In this document: positions 24,832-33,434 of the stretch, piece after piece | How the letters are laid out: each line of letters begins with the position of its first letter | Numbering within the stretch: position 1 is the stretch's first letter | Assembly: GCA_031550085.1 (NCBI GenBank) | Contig: JAVBOY010000045.1 | Span: forward strand, 1-36,393 | Reading direction: 5' to 3' | Source: UBA4417 sp031550085 | GTDB taxonomy: Bacteria > Bacteroidota > Bacteroidia > Bacteroidales > UBA4417 | DNA length: 36,393 bases | Made by a program: the position numbers and the translations under genes | Notes under the pieces: model-generated | The model's input: only the letters and a program-made list of their open reading frames with translations | The model's database searches: none | What the model was told of the DNA's origin: nothing

Positions 24832-24880
24832 AAATTGAAAATGGAAGGTGAGTTAGATACAAGTAAACGAGTTGACGAGT
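24826..24880 (+). repeat. 55-bp repeat, inverse of 14802-14856
   Basis: It is identical to the minus strand of 14802-14856 over 55 bp. It starts inside the last codons of nqrC and provides its stop codon. Confidence 0.9.
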
Positions 24881-25296
24881 ACACTAGTGACGAGTAAACC
24901 CGTTTGGATGCAGAAAGGAAAAAGCAGAAGGCATTTCAATTGAGAATTGAGAATTGAGAATTGAAAATGAGTTTTTATACAAGTAAACAAGTTGACGAGT
25001 AAACTAGTAGACGGGAAACTCGGCGGAACTCAGTGATGCTCAGCGTAATTTTTTGCAGAAAGGATTTTTTGGATGCCTATAAACGATTCAACAACTCAAC
25101 AGTTCAACAACTCAACAGTTCAACAACTCAACAGTTCAACAACCCAACAACTCAACAGTTCAACAACCCAACAACTCAACGATTCAACGATTCAACAACT
25201 CAACAGTTCAACAACTCAACGATTCAACGATTCAACAACTCAACGATTCAACAGTTCAACAACTCAACAACTCAACATCTCGAAAAATGACAAGTT
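24832..25296 (+). repeat. nqrC/nqrD spacer: repeat mosaic
   Basis: The 465 bp hold TTGAAAATTG repeats at the stop codon, ACAAGTAAACGAGTTGACGAG blocks, GCAGAAAGGAAAAAGCAGAA (about 24909), three TTGAGAA units, another GTAAAC block, a CTCAGTGATGCTCAGCGTAA segment that is the inverse of one in the repeats after fabI, and the CAAC octamer array. Only about 20 bp separate the array from the nqrD ATG. Confidence 0.9.
25085..25276 (+). repeat. 8-bp tandem array (NNNYCAAC, 24 units)
   Basis: Twenty-four head-to-tail octamers end in CAAC: GATTCAAC, AACTCAAC, AGTTCAAC or AACCCAAC, in an order with partial higher-order pairing. Because the period is not a multiple of three, all plus-strand frames stay open and give Asn/Ser/Thr/Gln-rich translations. 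These are by-products and not genes. The array is poor in G and can form little RNA structure. Confidence 0.95.
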
Positions 25297-25950
25297 ATGG
25301 AAAAACAAGCAGTTAAAGAACCGGTATTTTCGACCAAGGATTTAAAACTGGTGCGAACGCCCATCGGCAGCAACAACCCCATTACCATACAAGTTCTGGG
25401 AATCTGTTCCGCTTTGGCGGTAACCGTACAGTTAAAGCCGGCCATCGTCATGGCCCTGTCGGTAACGGTGGTGACGGCCTTTTCAAACCTGATTATTTCC
25501 GCCCTGCGCAATACCATCCCGGCACGTATCCGCATCATTGTACAATTGGTTGTCGTGGCCGCTCTGGTAATTATTGTCGATCAAATCCTGAAAGCCTATG
25601 TGTACGATGTCAGTAAAAAACTATCCGTCTTTGTCGGATTAATCATCACCAACTGCATTTTGATGGGGCGTCTGGAAGCCTTTGCCATGGGTAACAAACC
25701 CATTCCGTCTTTTCTGGACGGCATCGGAAACGGCTTGGGATACGGGTTGATTCTGGTGATTGTAGCCTTTTTCCGCGAGCTGTTCGGCTCCGGAAAGCTT
25801 TACGGCCTTTCCATCATTCCCCAGTCCTTCTATGAGTCCGGATACGTCAACAACGGCATGATGGTGCTTCCCCCGATGGCCCTGATAACCATTGGAATCA
25901 TTATCTGGATCCAGCGTTCACGCCGTCCCGGTTTGCAGGAGAAAAGTTAA
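25297..25950 (+). CDS. nqrD: Na+-NQR subunit D
   Basis: NqrD is an integral membrane subunit of 217 residues with six hydrophobic segments. It is related to NqrE with inverted topology. Cys37 in GICSAL and Cys120 in IITNCILMGR match the two cysteines that, with two from NqrE, hold the iron-sulfur centre in the membrane. Typical parts are RIIVQLVVVAALVIIVDQ and FFRELFGSGKLYG. The start at 25297 (MEKQAVKEP) suits the family. The stop is followed within 8 bp by the next TTGAAA repeats. Confidence 0.96.
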   Translation: MEKQAVKEPVFSTKDLKLVRTPIGSNNPITIQVLGICSALAVTVQLKPAIVMALSVTVVTAFSNLIISALRNTIPARIRIIVQLVVVAALVIIVDQILKAYVYDVSKKLSVFVGLIITNCILMGRLEAFAMGNKPIPSFLDGIGNGLGYGLILVIVAFFRELFGSGKLYGLSIIPQSFYESGYVNNGMMVLPPMALITIGIIIWIQRSRRPGLQEKS

Positions 25951-26377
25951 TTCAGTGGAAAATTGAAAGTTGAAAATTGAAAATGTTTTAGTAAACGAGT
26001 TGATAATGCAGAAAGGATTTTAATTGAAAATTGAAAGTGAGGTTTGGTGACGGGTGACGAGTAAACAAGTTTTAATTGCAGAAGGCAGAAAGGAAAAAGC
26101 AGAAGGCTGGAAGGGAATTAAAAATGAAAAGAGAAGAATTATAAATTATGAATGAACGATGAATTCCGGGTCATTTCGACTGGAGCGAAGCGAAATGGAG
26201 AAATCCCTTTCCCCCTTAAATTAAGAATGAAAAATTAAAAGTGAAAAATTAAATTTCATCAATAAACAGTTCAACAAATAAACAATTCAACACTTCAACA
26301 ATTAAACAATTCAACACACCTCAACGATTAAACAATTCAACAAATAAACAATTCAACACCTCAACACCCCCAAGACC
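25951..26377 (+). repeat. nqrD/nqrE spacer: repeat mosaic
   Basis: The 427 bp hold TTGAAAATTG repeats near the stop codon, GTAAACGAGTTGATAA, another TTGAAA group, one GTGACGGGTGACGAG unit, GCAGAAGGCAGAAAGG and AAAAAGCAGAAGG, an AT-rich stretch, a 26-bp palindrome at 26172, and finally CAAC/ATAAACAATTCAAC repeats ending 10 bp before the nqrE ATG. The order matches the A/B and C/D spacers. Confidence 0.9.
26168..26210. repeat. Palindromic repeat (CATTTCG...CGAAATG)
   Basis: CATTTCG and CGAAATG flank ACTGGAGCGAAG, followed by GAGAAATCCC. From memory, near-identical GTCATTTCGAC...GGAGAAATC elements are common between genes in many Bacteroidota genomes. Function unknown. Confidence 0.75.
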
Positions 26378-26995
26378 ATGGAAAATCTACTAAACCTGTT
26401 TGTCCGGAGCATTTTCATCGATAACATGATATTTGCATATTTCCTGGGCATGTGTTCTTACCTGGCGGTTTCCAAAACGGTAAAAACATCTCTGGGCCTG
26501 GGAATCGCCGTTACTTTTGTACTGTTGATTACGGCTCCTATCAACTATCTGGTCGACACGTACTTATTAAGACCCGGCGCCTTAGCCTGGCTTTCGCCCG
26601 AATTTGCCGGATTGGATTTGGGTTACCTCAGTTTCCTGATTTTTATTGCGGTCATTGCAGCCATTGTACAGTTAGTAGAAATGGTGGTTGAAAAATTTTC
26701 ACCGCCGCTTTACAATGCCCTGGGAATTTTCTTGCCTTTGATTGCTGTAAACTGCGCCATTTTGGGCGTTGCGCTTTTTGTGCAGGAACGCGATTACAAA
26801 ACGGTTGCCGAAGTGGTCGTTTACTCCGGCGGCTCGGGAATCGGTTGGTTGCTGGCCATTGTATCGCTGGCAGCCATCCGTGAAAAAACACGCTATTCGA
26901 AAATTCCGGCACCTTTGCGCGGTCTGGGGATTGCATTTATCACCACCGGTTTGATGGCCATTGCATTTATGAGTTTTATGGGAATAAAACTTTAG
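26378..26995 (+). CDS. nqrE: Na+-NQR subunit E
   Basis: NqrE is the 205-residue membrane partner of NqrD with six hydrophobic segments. Cys26 in LGMCSYL and Cys126 in AVNCAILG are the expected ligands of the shared iron-sulfur centre. The motifs NLFVRSIFIDNMIFAYFLGM, EMVVEKFSPPLYNALGIFLP and the C-terminal GLGIAFITTGLMAIAFMSF are those of the family. Its ATG follows CAAC repeats without a Shine-Dalgarno sequence. nqrF lies 463 bp downstream. Confidence 0.97.
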   Translation: MENLLNLFVRSIFIDNMIFAYFLGMCSYLAVSKTVKTSLGLGIAVTFVLLITAPINYLVDTYLLRPGALAWLSPEFAGLDLGYLSFLIFIAVIAAIVQLVEMVVEKFSPPLYNALGIFLPLIAVNCAILGVALFVQERDYKTVAEVVVYSGGSGIGWLLAIVSLAAIREKTRYSKIPAPLRGLGIAFITTGLMAIAFMSFMGIKL

Positions 26996-27078
26996 CAACC
27001 TAATTTTTAGAAGTTATCCAAAAACAAAAAAGAAACGATGCTCTGTACGAACTACTGAAAAGTAAAAAATAAGATTCC

Positions 27079-27426
27079 GCAGCTACGCTGCTTTGATGGT
27101 AATGAAATATTTCCTTACAAAGATGTCGCGGCTACGCCGCTAAAAGCCATAAAGAACAATATACGGGTATAAACATCAATAAACAACAAATCAAAAAAAA
27201 CCATCATGACGAAAACATGGAAATCAAAAAAATATAAGCCACGTAGTGGCGACATTTTTGTAGAAAAAAAGAAACGAACCGATCAAGCCGCATAGTGGCG
27301 AATACTCGGTAAAAGAAATCAATACAAACCAAGCCACATAGTGGCGACATTTTTGTAGAAAAAAACGAACCGAAACAAGCAAGCCGCATAGCGGCGAAAT
27401 CTTGATAAAAAAATCAATACGAACCA
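27079..27426 (+). repeat. Hairpin array in the nqrE/nqrF spacer
   Basis: Six hairpins have 5-bp stems and 3-nt loops. Two have loop TAC (27079-27091 and 27128-27140) and four have GTA or ATA (27238, 27287, 27333 and 27383, each 13 nt). The stems differ by paired changes: GCAGC/GCTGC, GCGGC/GCCGC, GCCAC/GTGGC and GCCGC/GCGGC, with one G-T pair. The last four sit in two tandem units of about 95 bp (27238-27332, 27333-27426) sharing GACATTTTTGTAGAAAAAAA. The remainder of the 463-bp spacer is AT-rich with no gene. Confidence 0.88.
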
Positions 27427-27458
27427 AGCTTCTGAAATCAATTTAATAAAAAAATAAA

Positions 27459-28727
27459 ATGATAACAAGTTTTTTAGTCCTAAACACCTTAACCGTTTCC
27501 TTACTCGCCGGAACGGCAACTTTCTTGTTGATCATCATTTTATTGGTGGTAATGCTGCTGTATGCCAAAGCCAAAATAGCCCCGTCGGGAGCCGTAACCA
27601 TTACCATTAACAGCGACCATCAAATTCAAACTTCCGCCGGAAATACCCTTTTGTCAACCCTTTCGAACCAAAAAATATTCCTGCCGTCAGCCTGTGGCGG
27701 CGGCGGAACCTGCGGGCTGTGCAAATGCCAGGTATTTGAAGGCGGAGGCTCCATACTTCCCACTGAAACCGGTTTTTTCAACCGCAAGCAACAAGAAAAT
27801 AACTGGAGGCTGGGCTGTCAGGTAAAAGTCCGGGAAGATTTAAAAATCGAAGTTCCCCCTGAAATCTTCGGAATCAAAAAGTGGGAATGCGAAGTAGTTT
27901 CCAATCAGAATGTGGCCACGTTTATCAAGGAATTGGTTGTAAAACTACCCGAAAATGAAGTCCTTGATTTTCAAAGCGGCGGATATATCCAAATGGATGT
28001 CCCCAAAATAAAAGTACAGTACAAGGATATGGAGGTCCAACCCGAATACCGCGACGATTGGGACAAACTCCGGATGTGGGATTTGCAAATGCAAAATTCC
28101 GAGCCTGTTTTCAGGGCCTACTCCATGGCCAACCATCCCGCCGAAGGCAACATCATCAAACTGAATATCCGCATTGCCACGCCGCCCTGGGACAAAGCAA
28201 AAAATGCCTTTCTCAACGTAAATCCCGGCATTTGTTCATCTTATATTTTTTCCTTAAAACCGGGCGATAAAGTGATGATCAGCGGACCTTACGGCGATTT
28301 TCATATCAAAAAAACGCAGCGTGAAATGGTGTTTATCGGAGGCGGAGCCGGAATGGCACCCTTGCGCTCCATGTTATTTCACTTATTTTTGACCGAAAAA
28401 ACAAGCCGGAAGGTAAGTTTCTGGTATGGCGCCCGCTCGTTGCGTGAAACCTTTTACATCGATGAATTTCAAAGCATTGAACAAAGTTATCCAAACTTCA
28501 GCTTTCATTTGGCGTTGAGCGAGCCGTTGGCCGAAGACCACTGGAACGGCGACACCGGATTTATCCACAAAGTGTTGTTCGATAACTACCTGAGCCAACA
28601 TCCCGAGCCCGAAGAAGTGGAATATTACCTTTGCGGCCCGCCCATGATGAACGATGCCGTACTGAAAATGTTGGACACTTTGGGAGTTCCTCCCGAAATG
28701 ATTGCTTTCGACGACTTCGGAATTTAA
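27459..28727 (+). CDS. nqrF: Na+-NQR subunit F, NADH-oxidising
   Basis: NqrF takes electrons from NADH via FAD and a 2Fe-2S centre into the pump. The 422 residues start with one membrane helix (about 10-35). A ferredoxin domain follows with Cys79, Cys85, Cys88 and Cys120 as cluster ligands (CGGGGTCGLCKC then RLGC). The FAD domain shows RAYSMANH, and the NADH domain shows FIGGGAGMAPLRSM and YLCGPPMMNDAV, ending DDFGI. Length and order are normal. It closes the nqr locus, converging on the LRR protein gene, with no clear terminator in the 92-bp gap. Confidence 0.97.
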   Translation: MITSFLVLNTLTVSLLAGTATFLLIIILLVVMLLYAKAKIAPSGAVTITINSDHQIQTSAGNTLLSTLSNQKIFLPSACGGGGTCGLCKCQVFEGGGSILPTETGFFNRKQQENNWRLGCQVKVREDLKIEVPPEIFGIKKWECEVVSNQNVATFIKELVVKLPENEVLDFQSGGYIQMDVPKIKVQYKDMEVQPEYRDDWDKLRMWDLQMQNSEPVFRAYSMANHPAEGNIIKLNIRIATPPWDKAKNAFLNVNPGICSSYIFSLKPGDKVMISGPYGDFHIKKTQREMVFIGGGAGMAPLRSMLFHLFLTEKTSRKVSFWYGARSLRETFYIDEFQSIEQSYPNFSFHLALSEPLAEDHWNGDTGFIHKVLFDNYLSQHPEPEEVEYYLCGPPMMNDAVLKMLDTLGVPPEMIAFDDFGI

Positions 28728-28819
28728 AAGTTTCTTGGCATTTTGGAGAAATAAAAAAATCTTGCCCACACACGACAGGATTCTTCATTATCCATACCTT
28801 GAAGCTACCCTCTTCTGAG

Positions 28820-31603
28820 TTACTGTTTAATTATTTTGGCATATTTGCCATTTGCATTTATCAAATAAATACCTGCAGGCAGATGAGAAATATTGAATGG
28901 GTGTTGGGTTGTTGAAAACACGACTTTACCTTCGAGATTGAAGAGTTTTATCAAATCCATCTTCTTAAAATCTTCATTTTCAATGTTTAACTCTCCGGAT
29001 GTAGGATTGGGATATACTTTCAATTTTGCATTCACCCCTTTAGGCATACCCGCTGTACCGGCTGCATAATGTGCAATAACTTTTGCCGGATAAATGGGGT
29101 TAGAAATAATGGCGTCATTGGTCATTTCTACGCTAAAGAAAGCGGATTTGAGAAACGTAAGCCGGCCTCCTGAAAATGTATAATCACTATTTTCAAGGGC
29201 AGGAAGTCCTTCCTTTTTTATGCTAAATTGGGTAGGAATCCCACCAAAAGTCATGTTTTCCGAAATATCGACCGGTTCGCCTAAAGGCACGATTATCAAA
29301 GGTAGATTTTGAGTGCCTAAAAAATTACTTGTTTGATTGTAACAGGGAAGGTTATATAAATCCGTCATTGATATCGCATTATTATTACAATAAATCGTTC
29401 TTATCTGTTTATTTTTAGACAAATCCAAACCTGACAGTCGGTTATTTTCACAACTCAAATAATACAAACCATTTCCCTCGACTTCAGGTAAATCAATTAA
29501 AGTCAAATAATTATCATACAAAAAAACATATTGTAATAAATTATTTTTTCTTAAATCCAAATAACTTAATTGGTTTGCACTAGAAGTTAAGTTCTCTAGT
29601 TTTATCGCTGATGTCACGTCTAGGCTTAACACAAAATTTTGGTAGATGTCTAAAAAATAAAAAAAGCAGTCTTTATCATTGGATGTGATTTTTACAACAA
29701 ATTCATCTTCCGTCGTATATTCGTGTTCCAATGTTACTTTCGTATTCCATCCAGCGCATGTGTCTACATGACCATCACCCCAATCAATTGTATATCGGCG
29801 GAGAGGGCTTGCTTGCGTTATTACCTTCTTTGGAATAGCACTTCCTTTGCAGGTAAATGTAATTTGCTGCCTTTCGGTCACCAAACCAGCAATGTAAACA
29901 AGAATCACTTTTGCAGGAAAATTAAATGAACTGCCAATTGCAATATTCGTCATCTCTATTTTATAAATTCCGTCCGTTTTCAAACAAAGTTTGTTGTCAA
30001 TAAATGTATAATCTGTATTTTCAATTGCCTCTCCGTCATCCTTTTTTACAACAACTACTGTCTTTTTTCCACCGATTTCCATTTTATCCGAAAGATCTAT
30101 TGATTCATTTAGGGCTACAGTAACGGATGGTAATATTTGCGTCCCTAAACTTTTGTAATTTATGTTTATAATTCTTTGTGATGCGGTGTATAAATCGGGA
30201 AACGAAATAGCGTTATTGTAGCACTCGATATTTGCCAATTTTAAATTTTTACTTACATCCAAACTTAACAACAAATTATTATAACATTCGAGCCATTTCA
30301 GGGCTGAAAGTCCACCTAAATTCAAATAAACCAAATAATTCGTAAAGCATATAACTTTTTCCAATTTTGGATTTTGGCCTAATCCCAAATTTGTCAACCG
30401 ATTGTTTGAACAATCTAAAAAAGTTAAATTCGAGCAAGAACGAAGATCCAAGTTTTTCAACTGATTGTTCTTGCAACCGAAAAGCTGCAATGCATCAGTT
30501 GTTCCAAGCCGCAAGTCTTTGATGCGGCAATTCGAACAACCTAAATTTTCCAATAACATACATGAACTTAGGTCCAACTCTGTAAGATAATTATCATTAC
30601 AATCTAAGCGTCTTAATTGTACGCAGTTTTTTACATCTATAACTTTCAAAAAGTTGTCGTAACAATGTAAATATTTTAATTGGGGATTTTTACTGCAATC
30701 CAACTCCGCGAGTTCATTATAAGCACAAATAAGTGTATCTAATTTTACTGCCTGACTTAAGTTCAATGCTGTCAGGCGATTGGAATAACAAGATATATAG
30801 CTAAGAGATTCATTTTGCCCCAAATCCAATTTTGTAAGAGAGTTCTGAGTGCAAATAAGGCGCTTTAATCCCGAAGTGGCGCTTAAATCCAATTCTTTCA
30901 GTCGATTGGACATACAGTCCAATGTTTTTATATGCGTATTGGGGCGAAATTTCAATGTGCTGATGTAATTGTTCTCGCATTGGACATAATCTAAATTTAC
31001 ATTGGAAGCAAATGCTAAATATTGTAAGCCACCGTTGTTGCAAATAAACCGCTGAAGATTTATATTATCTTCTAAATCTAATTCTTCAATTCCGTTTAAC
31101 CCGCACTCGATTTCTTTCAAAGCAACATTTTGTCGCAAGTCTATGTTTTTTAGCCGATTATAACTAATATCAAGTATTTCCAATTCCTTATTCTGGTTCA
31201 GATCTAGAAGATTCAATAGGTTATGGTGGCAATTAAGTATTTTCAATTGGGAAACATTCGATAAATCAATAGAGTCAATTTCTTGATTTTCAGCTTTAAA
31301 CGCAGTAATCTTACAGTCTCCTGTTACACCGAAGATTGTTACATGCAATTTGTCAGCCGAGCCCGGATTATAAGAATGATCCAATAAAACATAATTTTCG
31401 CTACCTAAGCCTATGTGCTGTGTAGGAGTTGATCCGTCACCCCAATCAACCCTTATTTGTTTTCCTTCTGTAAATCGAACATATATAGTTGAATAAGAAT
31501 ACCATTTATGCCAGCTAATATGAATAGTATCATTGGCTATTAAATTAAAATTCAGCAAAATGCAAAAGAACAAGGTCAATGTCAACTTGTACAATGGTTT
31601 CAT
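28820..31603 (-). CDS. Secreted leucine-rich-repeat protein with T9SS sorting domain
   Basis: This 927-residue protein has a signal peptide (1-23) and is probably a type IX secretion substrate displayed on the surface or released. Two modules share one plan. Module 1 has a PKD-like domain with WGDG at 54-57, about 17 leucine-rich repeats of roughly 21 residues at 103-480 (LxxLDCSxNxLxxLDLSxN, many with Cys), and an Ig-like domain at 486-574. Module 2 has WGDG at 608-611, a short LRR set at 655-750 and an Ig-like domain at 760-850. The C-terminal 70 residues (KVYPNPTSGELNIE ... LPAGIYLINANGKYAKIIKQ) are a type A sorting domain. Roles in adhesion or binding are inference. It is an isolated gene. 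Confidence 0.92.
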   Translation of the reverse strand: MKPLYKLTLTLFFCILLNFNLIANDTIHISWHKWYSYSTIYVRFTEGKQIRVDWGDGSTPTQHIGLGSENYVLLDHSYNPGSADKLHVTIFGVTGDCKITAFKAENQEIDSIDLSNVSQLKILNCHHNLLNLLDLNQNKELEILDISYNRLKNIDLRQNVALKEIECGLNGIEELDLEDNINLQRFICNNGGLQYLAFASNVNLDYVQCENNYISTLKFRPNTHIKTLDCMSNRLKELDLSATSGLKRLICTQNSLTKLDLGQNESLSYISCYSNRLTALNLSQAVKLDTLICAYNELAELDCSKNPQLKYLHCYDNFLKVIDVKNCVQLRRLDCNDNYLTELDLSSCMLLENLGCSNCRIKDLRLGTTDALQLFGCKNNQLKNLDLRSCSNLTFLDCSNNRLTNLGLGQNPKLEKVICFTNYLVYLNLGGLSALKWLECYNNLLLSLDVSKNLKLANIECYNNAISFPDLYTASQRIININYKSLGTQILPSVTVALNESIDLSDKMEIGGKKTVVVVKKDDGEAIENTDYTFIDNKLCLKTDGIYKIEMTNIAIGSSFNFPAKVILVYIAGLVTERQQITFTCKGSAIPKKVITQASPLRRYTIDWGDGHVDTCAGWNTKVTLEHEYTTEDEFVVKITSNDKDCFFYFLDIYQNFVLSLDVTSAIKLENLTSSANQLSYLDLRKNNLLQYVFLYDNYLTLIDLPEVEGNGLYYLSCENNRLSGLDLSKNKQIRTIYCNNNAISMTDLYNLPCYNQTSNFLGTQNLPLIIVPLGEPVDISENMTFGGIPTQFSIKKEGLPALENSDYTFSGGRLTFLKSAFFSVEMTNDAIISNPIYPAKVIAHYAAGTAGMPKGVNAKLKVYPNPTSGELNIENEDFKKMDLIKLFNLEGKVVFSTTQHPFNISHLPAGIYLINANGKYAKIIKQ

Positions 31604-31637
31604 AAATATATGCTTTTATGGTAAAAAAAAACTTGGG

Positions 31638-31645
31638 CAAATATA
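31638..31645 (-). promoter_or_regulatory. Candidate -7 box for the LRR protein gene
   Basis: CAAATATA reads TATATTTG on the minus strand, about 35 bp before the start codon, giving a leader of about 30 nt. No good upstream box is seen at 19 nt. Confidence 0.5.
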
Positions 31646-31721
31646 ATACATTGCGAATTATTTTGCATTCCTAATCCGGTTTTAATCACAAATCGTAATA
31701 CATAACTCAACGATAAATGAA

Positions 31722-31752
31722 CTTGCATTGCCTGAATCTTTTTTTACCTTTG
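31722..31752 (+). promoter_or_regulatory. Promoter of the YfcC-like gene
   Basis: CTTG (31722-31725), a 19-nt spacer and TACCTTTG (31745-31752) match the Bacteroidota promoter. Transcription would start near 31757. An in-frame ATG at 31728 lies upstream of that point, so the start at 31833 is favoured. Confidence 0.82.
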
Positions 31753-31832
31753 TGGTTGAACAACCTGCAAGGAAACAAGAAAAAGGAATAATTCTTTTTC
31801 AACGTTTCGACACTATTTTCATTCGTATAAAA

Positions 31833-33434
31833 ATGTCAAAAAAGCGCCAGATACCGCACACCTTTGTTATTGTATTTTTTATTATCCTGTTTGCCGCCGC
31901 CCTCACCTGGGTCATTCCCGGCAGCCAGTACGACCGCCAGATTCAAAATATAAACGGAATCGAGCGGAGCATTATCAAAAGCGATAGTTTTCATTATGTG
32001 GAAAACACGCCGCAAACCTGGCAGGTTTTCGCTGCTATTTTCGAAGGTTTTGTTGACAAAGCCGATATTATTATTTTTATTTTACTTGTCGGGGGCGCCT
32101 TTTGGATTATGAATCACTCCAAAGCCATCGATGTGGGAATTCTTTCCTTTCTGAAGCATGCCAAAAAACTGGAATCCCATGCCGCCATGCGGAAACTGGG
32201 CGTCAACAATCTGATTATTATTTCCATTATGCTGGTATTCAGTATTCTGGGAGCAACCTACGGCATGAGTGAAGAAACCATTGCTTTTATCATCATTTTT
32301 GTTCCTTTGGCAATCAAAATGGGATACGACAGCATTATGGGTGTCAGCCTGTGTTTTGTGGCGGCTGCTTTGGGTTTTGCCGGCGCCTTGCTCAATCCGT
32401 TTACCATCGGTATTGCACAAGGAATTGCACAGTTGCCGTTGTTTTCGGGAATCGAATACCGGTTTATTTGCTGGGTGATCATCAATTTGGTAGGATTCGG
32501 GTACATCCTTTGGTATGCACGCCGCATTCACCGCAATCCGAAAAAATCGCCGGTTTACGACGACGACGCTTACTGGCGCGAGCACGTAGCTTCCGATACC
32601 GAAAAAATCGAATACCACACGCCCCGTTCGGCATGGATTACGTTTGCAGTGATTCAAGCAGTGCTGGTTTTGTTTTCCGTGAAATATCCGGAAACCACCT
32701 TGATATTTGGCAATTCCCCCTTCACCTATTACGCCTTACCTATTTTTACCTTGTTGTTCGGTATTACCTCTATCCTATTGCTTCGTAAATCGGTACACTA
32801 TTTTATTTTGAACCTGCTGATGTTCACCATCTTGTTTCTGATTATCGGAGTGTTGGGCTACCACTGGTATGTAAAAGAAATTGCAACGCTGTTTTTCAGC
32901 ATGGGCATTGCGTCGGGACTGGCGATGGGCTACAATCTGAACACTATCACCAAATTGTTTCTCGAAGGCGCCAAAGATTTGCTTTCGGCTGGATTGATTG
33001 TCGGATTGGCCGGCGGCATTGTGGCTATTTTGCAAAACGGACAGATTATCGACACCTTGTTGTTTTACGTTTCGAATGGGTTGAGCAATTTCGGAAAATA
33101 CGGCACGCTAAGCGTGATGTACCTTATTCAAACCGGGCTGAATCTGGTGATTCCGTCGGGATCAGCCAAAGCTGCCCTGACCATGCCCATCATGTCACAA
33201 TTCAGCGACCTCGCGGGAATTTCAAGACAAGCCGCCGTGATGGCGTACCAGTTGGGAGGTGGATTTACCAACATCATCACTCCCACTTCGGGCGTGTTGA
33301 TGGGTGTATTGGGAATTGCCAAAATCCCGTTCGACAAATGGTTCCGTTGGGTGTTGCCGCTGGTTTTGATTCTGGTGGTGCTGGGATTCCTGCTGTTGAT
33401 CCCTTGCATAACTATGAGTCTCAACGGATTTTAA
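31833..33434 (+). CDS. YfcC-family C4-dicarboxylate/amino-acid carrier
   Basis: From the ATG at 31833 the inner-membrane protein has 533 residues and about twelve to thirteen hydrophobic segments. The N-terminus MSKKRQIPHTFVIVFFIILFAAALTWVIPGSQYDR, the conserved GATYGMSEETIAFIIIFVPLA, and the C-terminal NLVIPSGSAKAALTMPIMSQFSDLAGISRQ followed by ITPTSGVLMGVLGIAKIPFDKW are characteristic of the YfcC group of the C4-dicarboxylate anaerobic carrier family. The substrate is uncertain: peptides, arginine/ornithine and dicarboxylates have been proposed for relatives. The start choice rests on the promoter position and the conserved N-terminus. It appears to be a single-gene unit. Confidence 0.88.
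   Translation: MSKKRQIPHTFVIVFFIILFAAALTWVIPGSQYDRQIQNINGIERSIIKSDSFHYVENTPQTWQVFAAIFEGFVDKADIIIFILLVGGAFWIMNHSKAIDVGILSFLKHAKKLESHAAMRKLGVNNLIIISIMLVFSILGATYGMSEETIAFIIIFVPLAIKMGYDSIMGVSLCFVAAALGFAGALLNPFTIGIAQGIAQLPLFSGIEYRFICWVIINLVGFGYILWYARRIHRNPKKSPVYDDDAYWREHVASDTEKIEYHTPRSAWITFAVIQAVLVLFSVKYPETTLIFGNSPFTYYALPIFTLLFGITSILLLRKSVHYFILNLLMFTILFLIIGVLGYHWYVKEIATLFFSMGIASGLAMGYNLNTITKLFLEGAKDLLSAGLIVGLAGGIVAILQNGQIIDTLLFYVSNGLSNFGKYGTLSVMYLIQTGLNLVIPSGSAKAALTMPIMSQFSDLAGISRQAAVMAYQLGGGFTNIITPTSGVLMGVLGIAKIPFDKWFRWVLPLVLILVVLGFLLLIPCITMSLNGF

Noticed and set aside
25085..25276. CRISPR array
   Set aside because: Units are 8 bp and directly adjacent, with no unique spacers. No cas genes are nearby. 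The same argument excludes the 21-bp array at 15053.
25033..25345. Two overlapping frames giving Asn/Ser/Thr/Gln repeat proteins
   Set aside because: They are translations of the octamer array, which stays open in every frame because eight is not a multiple of three. One of them also runs into nqrD.
32082..32657. 191-codon frame opposite the YfcC-like gene
   Set aside because: It is the antisense of a membrane protein, giving an Asn/Gln/His-rich product with no start signals or promoter.
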